DNA from: CAVPCZ01 sp963702445
GTDB taxonomy: Bacteria; Bacteroidota; Ignavibacteria; UBA10030; UBA6906
Length of the DNA stretch: 64,000 nt
Assembly: GCA_963702445.1 (NCBI GenBank)
Contig: CAVPCZ010000013.1
Span: 62,001 to 126,000 of the forward strand
Direction of reading: 5' to 3'
Of the stretch, positions 47,707 through 57,676 are shown piece after piece. The notes under the pieces are model-generated. The model had not been told where the DNA came from and ran no database searches. It saw only the letters and a program-made list of their open reading frames with translations. The translations under genes were made by a program, and so were the position numbers. How positions within the stretch are numbered: the stretch's first letter is position 1; each line of letters starts with the position of its first letter.

Positions 47707-50700
47707 ATGAAACTCACGGAAGTTGCTATTCGGCGCCCGGCCTTCATGACGATGATCTTCGTCGCGCTTGCCGTGCTCGGCATTTTCGGGTACTCCGGCA
47801 TGGGTGTGGACCTGCTGCCCAAGATGGATTGGCCGTACGTCTCGATTGTCACAATCTATCCGGGTGCGGGACCCAGGGAAGTGGAGTCCCTGGTTTCAAA
47901 ACCCATTGAAGAAGCGGTCAGCGGCGTCAACAAACTGGATAACGTCCGCTCCTACTCGTATGAAGGTGTATCCGTGGTGCTTGCACAGTTCAACTTCAGT
48001 GCGAGTGTGGATCAGGTGACCAATGACGTCCAGCGGGTGGTGGAGCAGGCCCGGTCGAAACTCCCGGATGATGCGAAAGCGCCGCGGATTTCCAAATCAG
48101 ACATGAATGCGTTTCCCATTCTGCGTGTGTCGTTGACCGGACAGATGCCCCCGCGGGATCTGTATCAATTCACGAAAAACCGCCTCAAGCCCCGTCTGGA
48201 ACAGGTGGACGGCGTGTCCGCCGTCACCATTGTGGGCGGTCAGGAACGGGAAATACGGGTCGAAGTGGACAACCGGAAGCTGGATGCGTACGGCATATCG
48301 ATCCTCCAGGTGTCGCAGGCCATGGGGCGCGAAAACCTGGACTTCCCGACCGGCAAGATTGATGAAAATGTCAACCAGTATATCGTCCGGCTCGCCGGCA
48401 AATTCAAAAACCTGGATGAGATCCGCAACACCGTCGTTGCGAACACACCCGGCGGCGTAGTGTACCTGAAAGACATCGCACGCGTCGTCGATGGTACACG
48501 GGAGAACGTCACGCTCAGCCGCTTGAACGGCGAGAATTCGATCGCGCTGACGATTCAAAAACAATCCGATGCCAATTCCGTCAAAACGAGCGACCGCCTG
48601 CGCCGGGCCATGAGCACCCTGGAGACGGAGAACGGCGGACGGATTTCGTTCACGGTTGCACAGGATATCACGGAGTTCACGCGCAATTCCCTTTCGGAGG
48701 TGCAGCGTGACCTGTTCCTTGCGATTCTCATGGTTGCCATCGTCCTGTTCTTCTTTCTCCACAATGCACGGAACTCCTTCATCGTTCTCCTGTCCATTCC
48801 CACATCGCTGATCACCACTTTCTTCTTCATGTACCTGTTCGGGTACACGCTGAATCTGGTATCGCTCATGGCGCTGGCGCTGGTGATAGGCATCCTGGTG
48901 GACGATTCCATTGTGGTGCTCGAGAACATCCACCGCCACCTCGAACGCGGAGAGGAGCCGGAGAAGGCTGCGGTCGAGGGGCGGAGCGAGATCGGTTTTG
49001 CGGCCATCGCCATCACCCTCGTGGATGTGGTGGTGTTCCTGCCGATTTCTCTGGTCGGCGGCATGGTGGGGCGCATCTTCAGCGAATTCGGCATCACGAT
49101 CGTCGTCTCCACCTTGCTCTCTCTGTTTGTGTCGTTCACCCTCACGCCGATGCTCGCCGCCAAATGGTCCCGCCTGGTCCGCCAGACCGGCGAAACCGCC
49201 GTGGGACGCCTCATTCTGCGATTCGAGGAAATGCAGGACCGGGTGGGTGATTTCTACCGGCGCCTCCTTGCATGGGCACTTGACCACCGGAAGACGGTTG
49301 TCGCGGTGAGCGGCGGGATGCTTGCAGGCAGTCTTGCCCTTGTCCCGCTCGGTCTTATCGGAACGGAGTTCATGACGGATTCAGACCGGGGCGAGTTTGC
49401 CGTGAATCTGGATATGCCCCTCGGGACAACCATCGACAAGACCGATCAGGCGATTGCGCGGGTCGAAAAGATTGTCGCCGGCATGCCCGAGGTGGAGCGG
49501 TACCTTGCCACAATTGGAAAGCAGCAGTCCCAGTGGAAGAATGCGGAGCAATCGAACCTCGGACAGGTGCAGATCAAGCTGACCGACAAGAGGAAGCGCA
49601 GCCGTTCCACGCAGGCGGTAATGCTGGCGATCAAGGAGCGGGCCGCAGATATTCCCGGCCTCAAGACCAGCTTCAATACCATAAGCATGTGGGGGGCGGC
49701 GAACGTCTCGCCGGTACAAATCGAGATTCTCGGGCCCGACCTGGCCGACGTCGTTCGCTTCTCGGAAACCGTCGGCGGGATTGTAGCGGAAACCGAAGGA
49801 ACGGCTGACGTGACCACTTCATGGGAAGAAGGGAAGCCCGAAGTGAAGATCGAGGTGGATCGTGACAAGACCGCCCGGATGGGATTGACGCTGGCAGAAG
49901 TGGGGCTGGCCGCGCGCACGGCCATTGAGGGCGACATCCCCACCAAGTATCAGGAAGGGGACACCGAATACGACCTGCGCGTCGTCCTGGACAAAGGAGG
50001 CAGGGTCAAAGCCAGCGACGTGGGCGCCATTACGCTCGTGAATCATTTCGGCCGGCCGGTGCAGCTCCGGCAGGTCGCGGACGTGACGTTCGGCAAGGGC
50101 CCGTCAGAGATTCAGCGGAAGGATCGTGAGCGGCTCGTGACGGTGGCGGCGAATCTCTCCGGCGAAGTGCCGCTGGGGCAGGTGACGGCCGCGATCGAGA
50201 AGTCCGTTAACGCGGCGGGCATCCCCGCCGGGCTTCAGGTATTCTACGGCGGCGACAGCGAAAACATGAGGGATATGTTCAGCGATATGAGCATTGCGCT
50301 GAGCATGGCGATTCTTTTCGTCTACATCATCATGGTGAGTCTGTTTGAATCCTACATCCATCCGTTTACGATCATGTTCTCTCTCCCCGTTGCCATGGTA
50401 GGAGCGCTGGGCGGACTGGCGCTGACGGGGATGACGCTGAACATGTTCAGCATGATCGGCATCATCATGTTGATGGGACTGGTGACCAAGAACGCCATTT
50501 TGCTTGTGGATTTCACCAACACGCTCCGGGCACGCGGTCTGACGATGCATGAAGCCCTGCTGGAGTCGGGCAAGACACGTCTTCGCCCCATTGTGATGAC
50601 CACCGCCACAATGATCTTCGGCATGATGCCGCTGGCTCTTGCGCTGGGGGCGGGTTCGGAGATGCGGCAGGGGATGGCCATTGTCGTGATCGGCGGTCTG

Positions 50701-50865
50701 ACCAGCTCGACGTTGCTTACACTCGTGCTGATACCGGTGATCTACACGTACGTGGATGCACTCCGCGAACGTGTTCCGGCTCTCTTCAAGCGTGTCAGCT
50801 GGGCTGCCAGGATGCCGTTCAAGAAGCGGCCGGCAGAAGTGTTGACCGGGGCCGGGTCTCGCTAG
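47707..50865 (+). CDS. RND efflux pump, HAE1/AcrB-like
   Basis: A complete 1052-residue pump. The N-terminus MKLTEVAIRRPAFMTMIFVALAVLGIFGYSGM is typical. ALALVIGILVDDSIVVLENIHRHL carries the two helix-4 aspartates of the proton relay, and GLVTKNAILLVDFTN the helix-10 lysine. GNAFG-type sequence is not required and is not seen; PVQIEILGPDLADVV and TSWEEGKPEVKIEVDRDKTARMGL are porter-domain landmarks. Two large periplasmic loops, twelve helices. It completes a tripartite exporter under the TetR regulator at 44392. Confidence -1.
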   Translation: MKLTEVAIRRPAFMTMIFVALAVLGIFGYSGMGVDLLPKMDWPYVSIVTIYPGAGPREVESLVSKPIEEAVSGVNKLDNVRSYSYEGVSVVLAQFNFSASVDQVTNDVQRVVEQARSKLPDDAKAPRISKSDMNAFPILRVSLTGQMPPRDLYQFTKNRLKPRLEQVDGVSAVTIVGGQEREIRVEVDNRKLDAYGISILQVSQAMGRENLDFPTGKIDENVNQYIVRLAGKFKNLDEIRNTVVANTPGGVVYLKDIARVVDGTRENVTLSRLNGENSIALTIQKQSDANSVKTSDRLRRAMSTLETENGGRISFTVAQDITEFTRNSLSEVQRDLFLAILMVAIVLFFFLHNARNSFIVLLSIPTSLITTFFFMYLFGYTLNLVSLMALALVIGILVDDSIVVLENIHRHLERGEEPEKAAVEGRSEIGFAAIAITLVDVVVFLPISLVGGMVGRIFSEFGITIVVSTLLSLFVSFTLTPMLAAKWSRLVRQTGETAVGRLILRFEEMQDRVGDFYRRLLAWALDHRKTVVAVSGGMLAGSLALVPLGLIGTEFMTDSDRGEFAVNLDMPLGTTIDKTDQAIARVEKIVAGMPEVERYLATIGKQQSQWKNAEQSNLGQVQIKLTDKRKRSRSTQAVMLAIKERAADIPGLKTSFNTISMWGAANVSPVQIEILGPDLADVVRFSETVGGIVAETEGTADVTTSWEEGKPEVKIEVDRDKTARMGLTLAEVGLAARTAIEGDIPTKYQEGDTEYDLRVVLDKGGRVKASDVGAITLVNHFGRPVQLRQVADVTFGKGPSEIQRKDRERLVTVAANLSGEVPLGQVTAAIEKSVNAAGIPAGLQVFYGGDSENMRDMFSDMSIALSMAILFVYIIMVSLFESYIHPFTIMFSLPVAMVGALGGLALTGMTLNMFSMIGIIMLMGLVTKNAILLVDFTNTLRARGLTMHEALLESGKTRLRPIVMTTATMIFGMMPLALALGAGSEMRQGMAIVVIGGLTSSTLLTLVLIPVIYTYVDALRERVPALFKRVSWAARMPFKKRPAEVLTGAGSR

Positions 50866-50880
50866 CGCCCGCCGGGTTGC

Positions 50881-50936
50881 GCCACCGTGCCACGTGTGCC
50901 ACCGTGCCACATGCGCCACATGTGGCTCAGAGCCAC
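50881..50936. repeat. Short GCCAC-rich repeats and palindromes between converging genes
   Basis: GCCACCGTGCCAC occurs at 50881-50893 and 50898-50910 with a 17-base period; partial copies follow. Two perfect inverted repeats overlap the end: GCCACATGTGGC (50915-50926) and GTGGCT-CAG-AGCCAC (50922-50936). They may act as a two-way terminator for the pump and the opposing gene. Confidence -1.
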
Positions 50937-50966
50937 AGATGCCTGGTTGTGCGGAACCGGATGCGT

Positions 50967-52784
50967 CTACGGGTTCAGCGACAGGCCGATCCACCACTGG
51001 AATTGCTCGAGTTGGGATCCCTCGAAACTGTCACGGAATACGGGGACCACGAGCAGTTGAATATGCAGAAGCTCCGCCGGTGAAATCTTCAGCCCGGCCA
51101 GAAACGAAGTCTGTATGTCACTCACCTTTTCGGTGGGCGTCGTGTAGCGCTCTCCGAAATTCTCATCGCGCTGCTTTACGCCGTCCCGCATGATTTCTCG
51201 GTACCGGAATGCCGCCAGCGTGACCTCGTTGATCTCCCACTGAGCCATGTTCCTGTTCAGGCCCAGCAGCACTTCAAGGACAGAGGACGCCCGGATGGTG
51301 AGAAACACGGGGATCTGGAAACTGGACCTCTTCGAACTGAATGTCCAGAGAAGGTCCTTGGAGGTATTCTCCCCGTAGCGGTAGTCCCACATCCCCTGAG
51401 TCCCCCAGTAGGCGGAACGGTTGAGAAGTGCAACCGTCTCGCTCGTGTTCGTTTCGCTGTTCCGCCACTCCATCTGGGCGCCGATGGACAGGCTCACCTG
51501 TTCGTTAATGGTCCACTGAATTGATGCCTTCACACGGTCCATCGTTTCAATCGCCTCGCCGGAACCCGTGCGGGTGTCCCGAAGATACGATTGGGAGTAA
51601 TTGGTTACAGGCGTGCCGTTGTTCTCCCACGAGTAGGTGCTGTAGCTTGTGTCAAGAATGGAAGATGCGAGCGTCAGGTCGATATCGGATCGTTGATATT
51701 GATAGAACAGGTTGAACATCACCCGCTCTGAGATGTGCGCGCTCAGGTCCACGCCGAAATAGGGCGTTTTGCCCTCGTGGAGCCACTCCTGGAATGTGTT
51801 CCCGGACCGGTTGTAATAGCTCTTTGATGGTGTGGAACTGTACATGTAATAGGAAGAGTCGCCGATGTGCATCGACTGTGTCGCTTCCCCCCACAGCATG
51901 CCGCCACTGACGCCGATTGCCGCCTCTTCGGAAAAATGGTATCTGATCCCCCCTCCAAGATCCCAATGTGCGTACTCCTGATTTCGCCGCTCGAAATTTG
52001 ACCAGAGGGAAGTGCTCGAGGCCTGCGGTGAATGCTCCCAGTAGTTCGACGATCCGACACCTCCTGTGCGGTCAAACTGAACGCGGCTCGCCCTGAAGCC
52101 GAGATCCAGGTTCACCGGGAGCGCGTACTGCGCGAACGCACTGAGGAAGTGTCCCCCCTGATGGATGTTGTCCTCGCCCGAGTATTTGTCGATCACCGGC
52201 ATGTTCTCCGCTCCCGCGGCCCTCGTGCCGTTGTAGTCGTATCCGATGGTGGAGCGATAGATATCCTGGGGGATGTTGTAGTACTTGTCATCCTGCAAGA
52301 GATACTGATACGTCATGCCGACAGTGAACTCATGACCATCCATGGGAATCATACGGCCGATTGCCGCGCCCGAAAAGACGGGTTCGAGCTCGCGCCTCTG
52401 GCTGACAAAGTAGTGCGGATAAGGTACAAACGACGATGTTGCCCGCATATCGTATGCAACCCACGGTCCGTAGTATGGTGGTGTCTCCTGATGTATCTGA
52501 CGCGCACTCCTGAAATCCGTGTAGAAGTATGCGTCCTGGGTTGAATCCAATTTTACCCGTGCCGGATTGATCATCAACTCGAGAAGAGGGTTCCGGAGAA
52601 GTCCCGGCGCGCTGTTCTGAAAGCTCCCGATGCCGTACGGATTCAAGTAGCCGGGCGTGAAAAAGAAGTCCTCACGTTCAAAGCTCTTTTCCAAAACCGC
52701 TTCTCCCCAGTATTGCCCCCGTGCATCGACGGAGAGCGAGGAAAGCAGGATGAAAATGGCTGCGGGAATGAGATATCTGTTCAT
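50967..52784 (-). CDS. Large outer-membrane beta-barrel-like protein, unknown function
   Basis: The start at 52784 gives a signal peptide (MNRYLIPAAIFILLSSLSVDARGQ) after AGGAAC. The remaining 580 residues alternate polar and aromatic residues in strand-length pieces (HEFTVGMTYQYLL, ERVMFNLFYQYQRSD, QVSLSIGAQMEWRN) and end LEQFQWWIGLSLNP, with the terminal aromatic-rich strand of outer-membrane proteins. YLNPYGIGSFQNSAPGLLRNPLLELMINPAR resembles the opening of long beta-barrel proteins that scan as PorV/FadL-like, but I cannot assign a family. It lies 111 bases downstream of a TonB receptor gene end on the same strand. Confidence -1.
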   Translation of the reverse strand: MNRYLIPAAIFILLSSLSVDARGQYWGEAVLEKSFEREDFFFTPGYLNPYGIGSFQNSAPGLLRNPLLELMINPARVKLDSTQDAYFYTDFRSARQIHQETPPYYGPWVAYDMRATSSFVPYPHYFVSQRRELEPVFSGAAIGRMIPMDGHEFTVGMTYQYLLQDDKYYNIPQDIYRSTIGYDYNGTRAAGAENMPVIDKYSGEDNIHQGGHFLSAFAQYALPVNLDLGFRASRVQFDRTGGVGSSNYWEHSPQASSTSLWSNFERRNQEYAHWDLGGGIRYHFSEEAAIGVSGGMLWGEATQSMHIGDSSYYMYSSTPSKSYYNRSGNTFQEWLHEGKTPYFGVDLSAHISERVMFNLFYQYQRSDIDLTLASSILDTSYSTYSWENNGTPVTNYSQSYLRDTRTGSGEAIETMDRVKASIQWTINEQVSLSIGAQMEWRNSETNTSETVALLNRSAYWGTQGMWDYRYGENTSKDLLWTFSSKRSSFQIPVFLTIRASSVLEVLLGLNRNMAQWEINEVTLAAFRYREIMRDGVKQRDENFGERYTTPTEKVSDIQTSFLAGLKISPAELLHIQLLVVPVFRDSFEGSQLEQFQWWIGLSLNP

Positions 52785-52895
52785 CGTCTGTTGTTCCTTC
52801 TTGTCTCTCTGGGAGTGTGCTCTCATTTGCAGCCTCATCTGCCTTCTGCGTTGCTGTATTTCGGGTCCGGTGTCTTGGCGAAAACCGTGGCGTGG

Positions 52896-55361
52896 CTAGA
52901 ACCTGACAGAAAGCCCCACCGTGGGATACAGCGGGAAGAGTGCGATTTTCTCCACAACGGCCGACCACGATGTACGTACGTCAGCTGATTGCCGGACCTG
53001 CCATGTGAACGGATCGAGCAGCCCGTAGCCGTTCACCAAACGAAGGGCCAACTGCCAATCGTATCCACCGGCAATAAACCGCCTGAGGACATTCAGCTCG
53101 AGCCGCTGAAAACCCGGAAGCCTGTTTCCGTTGAGATCCAGAGCACCGCTTGCCGCGGGCAAGACTATCGCGGCGTCCCGTGACGAACCGGCGGATTGCG
53201 GGGCAGGGGAGGGGGACAAATCGGAGGCGATCAGGCAGAGAACTCCGAAAGCCCAGCGGCTGTCCGGCGCATACCAGGATTCCACCTTCAGTTCATGCCG
53301 CCGTTCAAATCGAGGAGGAAAAGGCGCTCCGCCGTTCAGGTCATCAAACTGCTGGTCTCCCCACGAAAGGGTATACGCGATCGATCCGGTCAGATCACCA
53401 GCGCGCTTGCGCAGAAGGAGCTGGGCTCCATAGGCTGTTCCGGTGCCAAAGTGGATCGCTTCTTCGAGCAGGTCCGTCTCTGAAGAAAAAGCAAATTCAT
53501 GGAGGGCGCTGGTCATCCGGTAGTAGGATTCGGCCGAAACCTCGAACAGGTGATTATCCAGATCCTGCTGGATCCCCAGGGTGAACTGCACGGCGGTGGA
53601 CGGTTTCACCGATTCGCCGGAGGGGTACCAGAACATCGCCGGAGAGACCAGGAAGACGCCGCTGTTCCTGTATGGATGCAGGTACTGATTGATGGATGTC
53701 AGCGCTCCGTAGACACGGGTCTGTTCATTCACATCCACAAGAAGAGCGAACCGGGGATCAATGCCGGAGAAGGTTCCCTGGTTACCGGAGAAGGTCGTTG
53801 CACGCGCGCCCAGTTCCGCGGTCACGCCGGGCAGTATCCTCCACCGGTCCTGAAGGAACACCGAGAGTTCCCATGAAGAGAGTCCTTCCAGAGAGCGTGT
53901 ACCGATTTGCGTGGTAAAGGAGCTGATGGTACCTGCCATCCGGTGGTGGACGAGTTCCACACCGCCGCGAACGGTATGCGAGTCGTCATAGAATTGCTCC
54001 GCCTGCGCGCGTATGCCGGCGTCCTCTATCGTGTATGCGGACGAGAGCGGTGGCGGGACCCAGGATTGACCCTCCATCAGATGCTGGAGGGTTGCATCAT
54101 GCCGTGTGTAGAATCCCGACGCCTGCAAAAAGACGGAGGAAGACACGATGGCTGTCCATTGCAGGTTCAGTGCGCTGTTCCCCCACGAGAAGTTGTTGCT
54201 CAGGTTGATGTTGTCGGACTGCGTGAGATTATTGTAGGAATCCTCTCCATAGTAGGCACTGAACGCCAGGCGGTGGCTGCCGGACAATCTCCGGCTTATC
54301 CTGGCAACCAGTTCGGATGATCCGAGCGGACTCGGGTTACCGTGGTTTTCAAGAAACGGGACAGGGGGATCCGGGTACCCCCTCCGCCCTGAAAGCAGGA
54401 AGGTGGTGTTGTCAGCCAGGGGTCCTTCGAGAGAAATGTCGGTCCCGAGCGAGCCGATGCTGGCCGTCCCGGAGAAACGCGCGCGATTTCCGTTGCGCAG
54501 GGCGTAGTCGAGGACGCCGCCGATGCGCCCGCCGTAGGAAGGAGGAACGCCGCCGACGACAATGTCCACGTCGTTGAGCGCTTCGGGATTGAACGTGCTC
54601 AGAACGCCGCCGAAATGTGAAGGGTTGTATATCCGGACGCCATCCAGGTAGTATTGATGAGGATCCGAGGGAGCCGTGCGAATGTATGTTCCCCGTGCGA
54701 ATCCCTCCGCTGAAGAAAGAGGGGATCGTTTCCCCTCGACGGCAACTTCCGGCAAGAGGATTTCCCGCGGAGCGAGAGTGAAATCCAGCCGGAGAGGCTG
54801 ATCGTCGGGAACACTGACGGACAGGTATGCCGGTTGATACCCGATGGCCTGCACGGTGATCGTGTATCGGCCCGGAGGAATGTTCCGCAATGAATAGAAC
54901 CCACCCGTGTTCGCGGAACACCAGCGAAAGGGTTCCTGATCATCTGTCGAGGCGTCTCTCTTCAGCAAGACATTCGCTCCGGAGAGCAGTTCTCCCGTTA
55001 TTGAATCCGCAAGAACTCCGGCGATCGTCCCCGTGATACGGGGACGGGACACGGGTCGGTCTTTCAGGACGAACTGATTGCCCATGCTCACCCAGGTAAG
55101 CGAAGTTCCTGAGAGAATGGCATTCAGCGAGGTTTCGAAATTGCACTCCACGCAGGATGCGGAGGCTGTCTTGCCGTCCACATCACGGTCGAGGTAGACA
55201 ATGGAAACGGGAAACCATCGCATCAAGGAATCCAGGGCAACGCTGAGCGGGATCGCCCTGAACGTGAAGGAGGCACGTTCGTTTCTCTCCTGAGCTCCTG
55301 CACCGGGAGGAATTCCCAGTGTCACCAGGAAGCTAGTACAGAGTATAGCCGTTCGTATCAT
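52896..55361 (-). CDS. TonB-dependent receptor with N-terminal STN domain
   Basis: 821 residues, intact. A signal peptide (MIRTAILCTSFLVTLGIPPGAGAQ) precedes a secretin/TonB short N-terminal (STN) domain (FTFRAIPLSVALDSLMRWFPVSIVYLDRDVDGK...CNFETSLNAILSGTSL), then a carboxypeptidase-regulatory-like domain (GTIAGVLADSITGELLSGANVLL), a plug (DPHQYYLDGVRIYNPSHFGGVLSTFNPEAL, GGRIGGVLDY) and a barrel ending VGLSVRF. STN domains in FecA-type transducers contact a FecR anti-sigma protein, and the gene for one overlaps its start by 29 bases. It probably senses and imports a ligand while switching the sigma factor at 56892. Confidence -1.
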   Translation of the reverse strand: MIRTAILCTSFLVTLGIPPGAGAQERNERASFTFRAIPLSVALDSLMRWFPVSIVYLDRDVDGKTASASCVECNFETSLNAILSGTSLTWVSMGNQFVLKDRPVSRPRITGTIAGVLADSITGELLSGANVLLKRDASTDDQEPFRWCSANTGGFYSLRNIPPGRYTITVQAIGYQPAYLSVSVPDDQPLRLDFTLAPREILLPEVAVEGKRSPLSSAEGFARGTYIRTAPSDPHQYYLDGVRIYNPSHFGGVLSTFNPEALNDVDIVVGGVPPSYGGRIGGVLDYALRNGNRARFSGTASIGSLGTDISLEGPLADNTTFLLSGRRGYPDPPVPFLENHGNPSPLGSSELVARISRRLSGSHRLAFSAYYGEDSYNNLTQSDNINLSNNFSWGNSALNLQWTAIVSSSVFLQASGFYTRHDATLQHLMEGQSWVPPPLSSAYTIEDAGIRAQAEQFYDDSHTVRGGVELVHHRMAGTISSFTTQIGTRSLEGLSSWELSVFLQDRWRILPGVTAELGARATTFSGNQGTFSGIDPRFALLVDVNEQTRVYGALTSINQYLHPYRNSGVFLVSPAMFWYPSGESVKPSTAVQFTLGIQQDLDNHLFEVSAESYYRMTSALHEFAFSSETDLLEEAIHFGTGTAYGAQLLLRKRAGDLTGSIAYTLSWGDQQFDDLNGGAPFPPRFERRHELKVESWYAPDSRWAFGVLCLIASDLSPSPAPQSAGSSRDAAIVLPAASGALDLNGNRLPGFQRLELNVLRRFIAGGYDWQLALRLVNGYGLLDPFTWQVRQSADVRTSWSAVVEKIALFPLYPTVGLSVRF

Positions 55362-56262
55362 GCCGGTAATGAAGTCCTGTAAGCCGGGAAAGTGTCGCTA
55401 TCGCTGCATCAGCGCTCCGGGCATCCAGCACGCCCGTGAGCGTTTGATCCTGCATGGGGTGGTTCCGGATCGTAATGACGACGTCGAACCGCGATTCGAT
55501 TTCCCTGCATGCGGATAGCAGGGGAGTCTTTTCGAAGAAGAGCTGACCATGAATCCACCCGGGATAGCCGGCGAAGGGAATGCCGGAGGGAGTCCCGGGG
55601 CCTTCTCCCTTGCGGCAGATGGTCTCCTGTCCCTCCGCGAGCACCACCGAGCTGTCTCCTCCACTGTGATGGCCGGTCACGCGCACGCTCCCGCGAACGA
55701 CCGCCACTTCGAGCCGGTCTTCGCGTACACGGACATTGAATTCGGTGCCGAGGACGCGGATGGTACCCGCCGACGTCGAGACGATAAATGGTTCGCTGGC
55801 GGTGCGGACACGGAAATAGGCTTCTCCTTCGAGTGCGACGCTGCGATCACCGGCGGGCAGCCGGCGATCGACGGTAAGCCTCGAAGTGTGATTCATGGTC
55901 ACCTGGCTGCTGTCGCCAAGCAGGATCTCTGTCTGCTGTCCCTTTCCTGTCGCGTAGACAGTGGATGAAGGTCGTATCAGCCAGACGAGGCCGGCGGCGA
56001 CCAACACAACGCCCGTGAAACCGAGAGCGAGCGCAAGTTTGGGTAGTGGCCGAGCCCGGCGGGCCGTGCGGGTTTCGTCCGGGGCTTCAGCTCGAGAAAT
56101 GGCAAGATCCAGGGACTGCCAACGGTACGCGGTCTCCGGATCTGCGGCGTGGAGTTGTCGCATCCGGGCCGCGAGTGAGGTATCGATCCTTGCCGCATCC
56201 GGGCGGCCTTCCGGTGGTGTGCGTTCCCGGAGGCTCTTCAGAAGAGTGCGTAATGGTTTCAT
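55333..56262 (-). CDS. FecR-family anti-sigma regulator with STN-like C-terminus
   Basis: 309 residues from ATG 56262. A cytoplasmic N-terminal part (AARMRQLHAADPETAYRWQSLDLAI) is followed by one membrane helix (LALALGFTGVVLVAAGLVWLI) and a periplasmic FecR domain: TEILLGDSSQVTMNHTSRLTV, RSVALEGEAYFRVRTASEPFIVSTSAGTIRVLGTEFNVR, then a C-terminal STN-like segment (PLLSACREIESRFDVVITI and LTGVLDARSADAAIATLSRLTGLHY). It should hold the ECF sigma factor until the receptor signals. Its end overlaps the receptor start, so the two are translationally linked. Confidence -1.
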   Translation of the reverse strand: MKPLRTLLKSLRERTPPEGRPDAARIDTSLAARMRQLHAADPETAYRWQSLDLAISRAEAPDETRTARRARPLPKLALALGFTGVVLVAAGLVWLIRPSSTVYATGKGQQTEILLGDSSQVTMNHTSRLTVDRRLPAGDRSVALEGEAYFRVRTASEPFIVSTSAGTIRVLGTEFNVRVREDRLEVAVVRGSVRVTGHHSGGDSSVVLAEGQETICRKGEGPGTPSGIPFAGYPGWIHGQLFFEKTPLLSACREIESRFDVVITIRNHPMQDQTLTGVLDARSADAAIATLSRLTGLHYRHDTNGYTLY

Positions 56263-56360
56263 CTTGGACCTGTCTTTTCTTACCATCGAGTGCGTTCATC
56301 AGCGGGCGATTCCATCACGGTAGAAGCCGTCCGTCCGGAGGCTGCCGGCCCGGGTACCGG

Positions 56361-56792
56361 CTATTTTCTTATCGCCTCGAATGTGCCTTGATTTGTGACT
56401 CCGACAAAGCTTATCCACGCCCATGTGCCGGAAAAGCGGCTTCCATCGATTCGTCCGTGAAGTTGAAGGTTGTTATCCCTGAATTGAGGGTTCAATTCAA
56501 CCCAGACTTGTTCCTTGTCTATTCCGCCCACAAGATTGCCATCCCCCGTCTGCGGGCCGATGTTCTGTGGAGTCCCGATTGCCCTGAAATGCCATTCACC
56601 CGAAATAGTACCGGTGTCTGACAAATTCATGGTAAACCAGCCGCCCACAATGGCCACCCCCTTGCCATCGTAACTGGTGTATTCATACACTCCCGTTGGG
56701 GCGGGTTCTGTGCCTGTGTCGCTGCACCCCTGCCAGGGAATGGCGACGCAGACAACGAGGACCAGTCCCACTTCTTTCCATGCCTTTTTCAT
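56361..56792 (-). CDS. Predicted lipoprotein of unknown function
   Basis: ATG 56792 gives MKKAWKEVGLVLVVCVAIPWQGC with a lipobox (WQGC), so the mature 120 residues should be lipid-anchored. The sequence is short beta strands rich in Gly and Trp (YTSYDGKGVAIVGGWFTMNLSDTGTISGEWHF, FSGTWAWISFVG), like small beta-sandwich or lipocalin-like proteins that report on a matrix value. No family recognised. It lies between the sigma factor gene (opposite strand) and fecR, and may belong to that regulon. Confidence -1.
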   Translation of the reverse strand: MKKAWKEVGLVLVVCVAIPWQGCSDTGTEPAPTGVYEYTSYDGKGVAIVGGWFTMNLSDTGTISGEWHFRAIGTPQNIGPQTGDGNLVGGIDKEQVWVELNPQFRDNNLQLHGRIDGSRFSGTWAWISFVGVTNQGTFEAIRK

Positions 56793-56891
56793 GTTTGCCT
56801 GTCCCACACCGAAAGCATCCGGGACCTTCATATGATATACGTTTCAGTGGGTTCGAGCCCCTATCGGCTGTTTCGATGAGCCATCAACTCT

Positions 56892-57549
56892 GTGAAATCC
56901 AACCTTGTGAACACCAACTCGTTCGCCCCATTGCGTGTGTTGCGAGAGCCTGTTATCTTGATATGCGACTCATCATCATTGAAGGCCCGATTCCCGGTGG
57001 AAAACGGTGTTTCTGAGGAGGTGCTGGTCACCCAGGTTGCAGAGGGCAACAGGGAAGCCTTTCGTCTGCTCTTTGAGCGATTTCAGCCGATTCTCTTCCG
57101 TGCGGCTCTCTACCGGACGCGGGATGGGGACCGGGCGCATGACCTCGTTCAGGAAACATTTCTGAGAATCTGGCAACGCCATTCCTCACTCAAGGCCGGC
57201 CACAAATTCCTCCCGTATGCCTTCCGTATTTGCGACAACCTGTTTCTGGATGCAGTCAGGCATCGCAAGGTACGTGAGAGACTTGACGCGGAAATACGCT
57301 CCTCCCGCGCTTTCACCCAACGACGACCCCGAAGGAGAGCTCCATGTCAGCCTGTTGCAGGACAGAATCTCCGCGATCATCAACGAGGATCTTCCGGTGA
57401 AGTGCAGGAACGTCTTCCGGTTGAGCCGGTTTGAGGGCAAAAGCAACCGTGAAATCGCTGACCTTCTCGGCCTCAGCGTGAAGACCGTCGAGAATCAGAT
57501 CACGCGCGCGTTGAGGATCGTGCGTAAGAGGTTGAGAGGGTATCTGTAG
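56892..57549 (+). CDS. ECF RNA polymerase sigma factor (frameshifted)
   Basis: Region 2 is clear: AFRLLFERFQPILFRAALYRTRD, HDLVQETFLRIWQRHSSLK, AYRIC-like YAFRICDNLFLDAVRHRK. Region 4 is VKCRNVFRLSRFEGKSNREIADLLGLSVKTVENQITRALRIVRKRL (parts of a helix-turn-helix of the ECF type). At about 57305-57307 an extra C in a CCC run separates them; corrected, EIRSS joins ALSPNDDPEGE. The start is uncertain: GTG 56892 is the upper limit, GTG 56997 is closer to the usual start of region 2. It is divergent from the lipoprotein, fecR and receptor genes and is their probable sigma factor. Confidence -1.
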
Positions 57550-57676
57550 CGCGCGTTGCCTATTGTGTCGCTTTGTTCGGACCGCTGGTCCATGCTCTCG
57601 AACGAACGAGTTGGGCGCCGGCATGAGGCCATCGTCCCGTTGATTTTGTAGAATTGCTTTGGTACCATTAACGACC

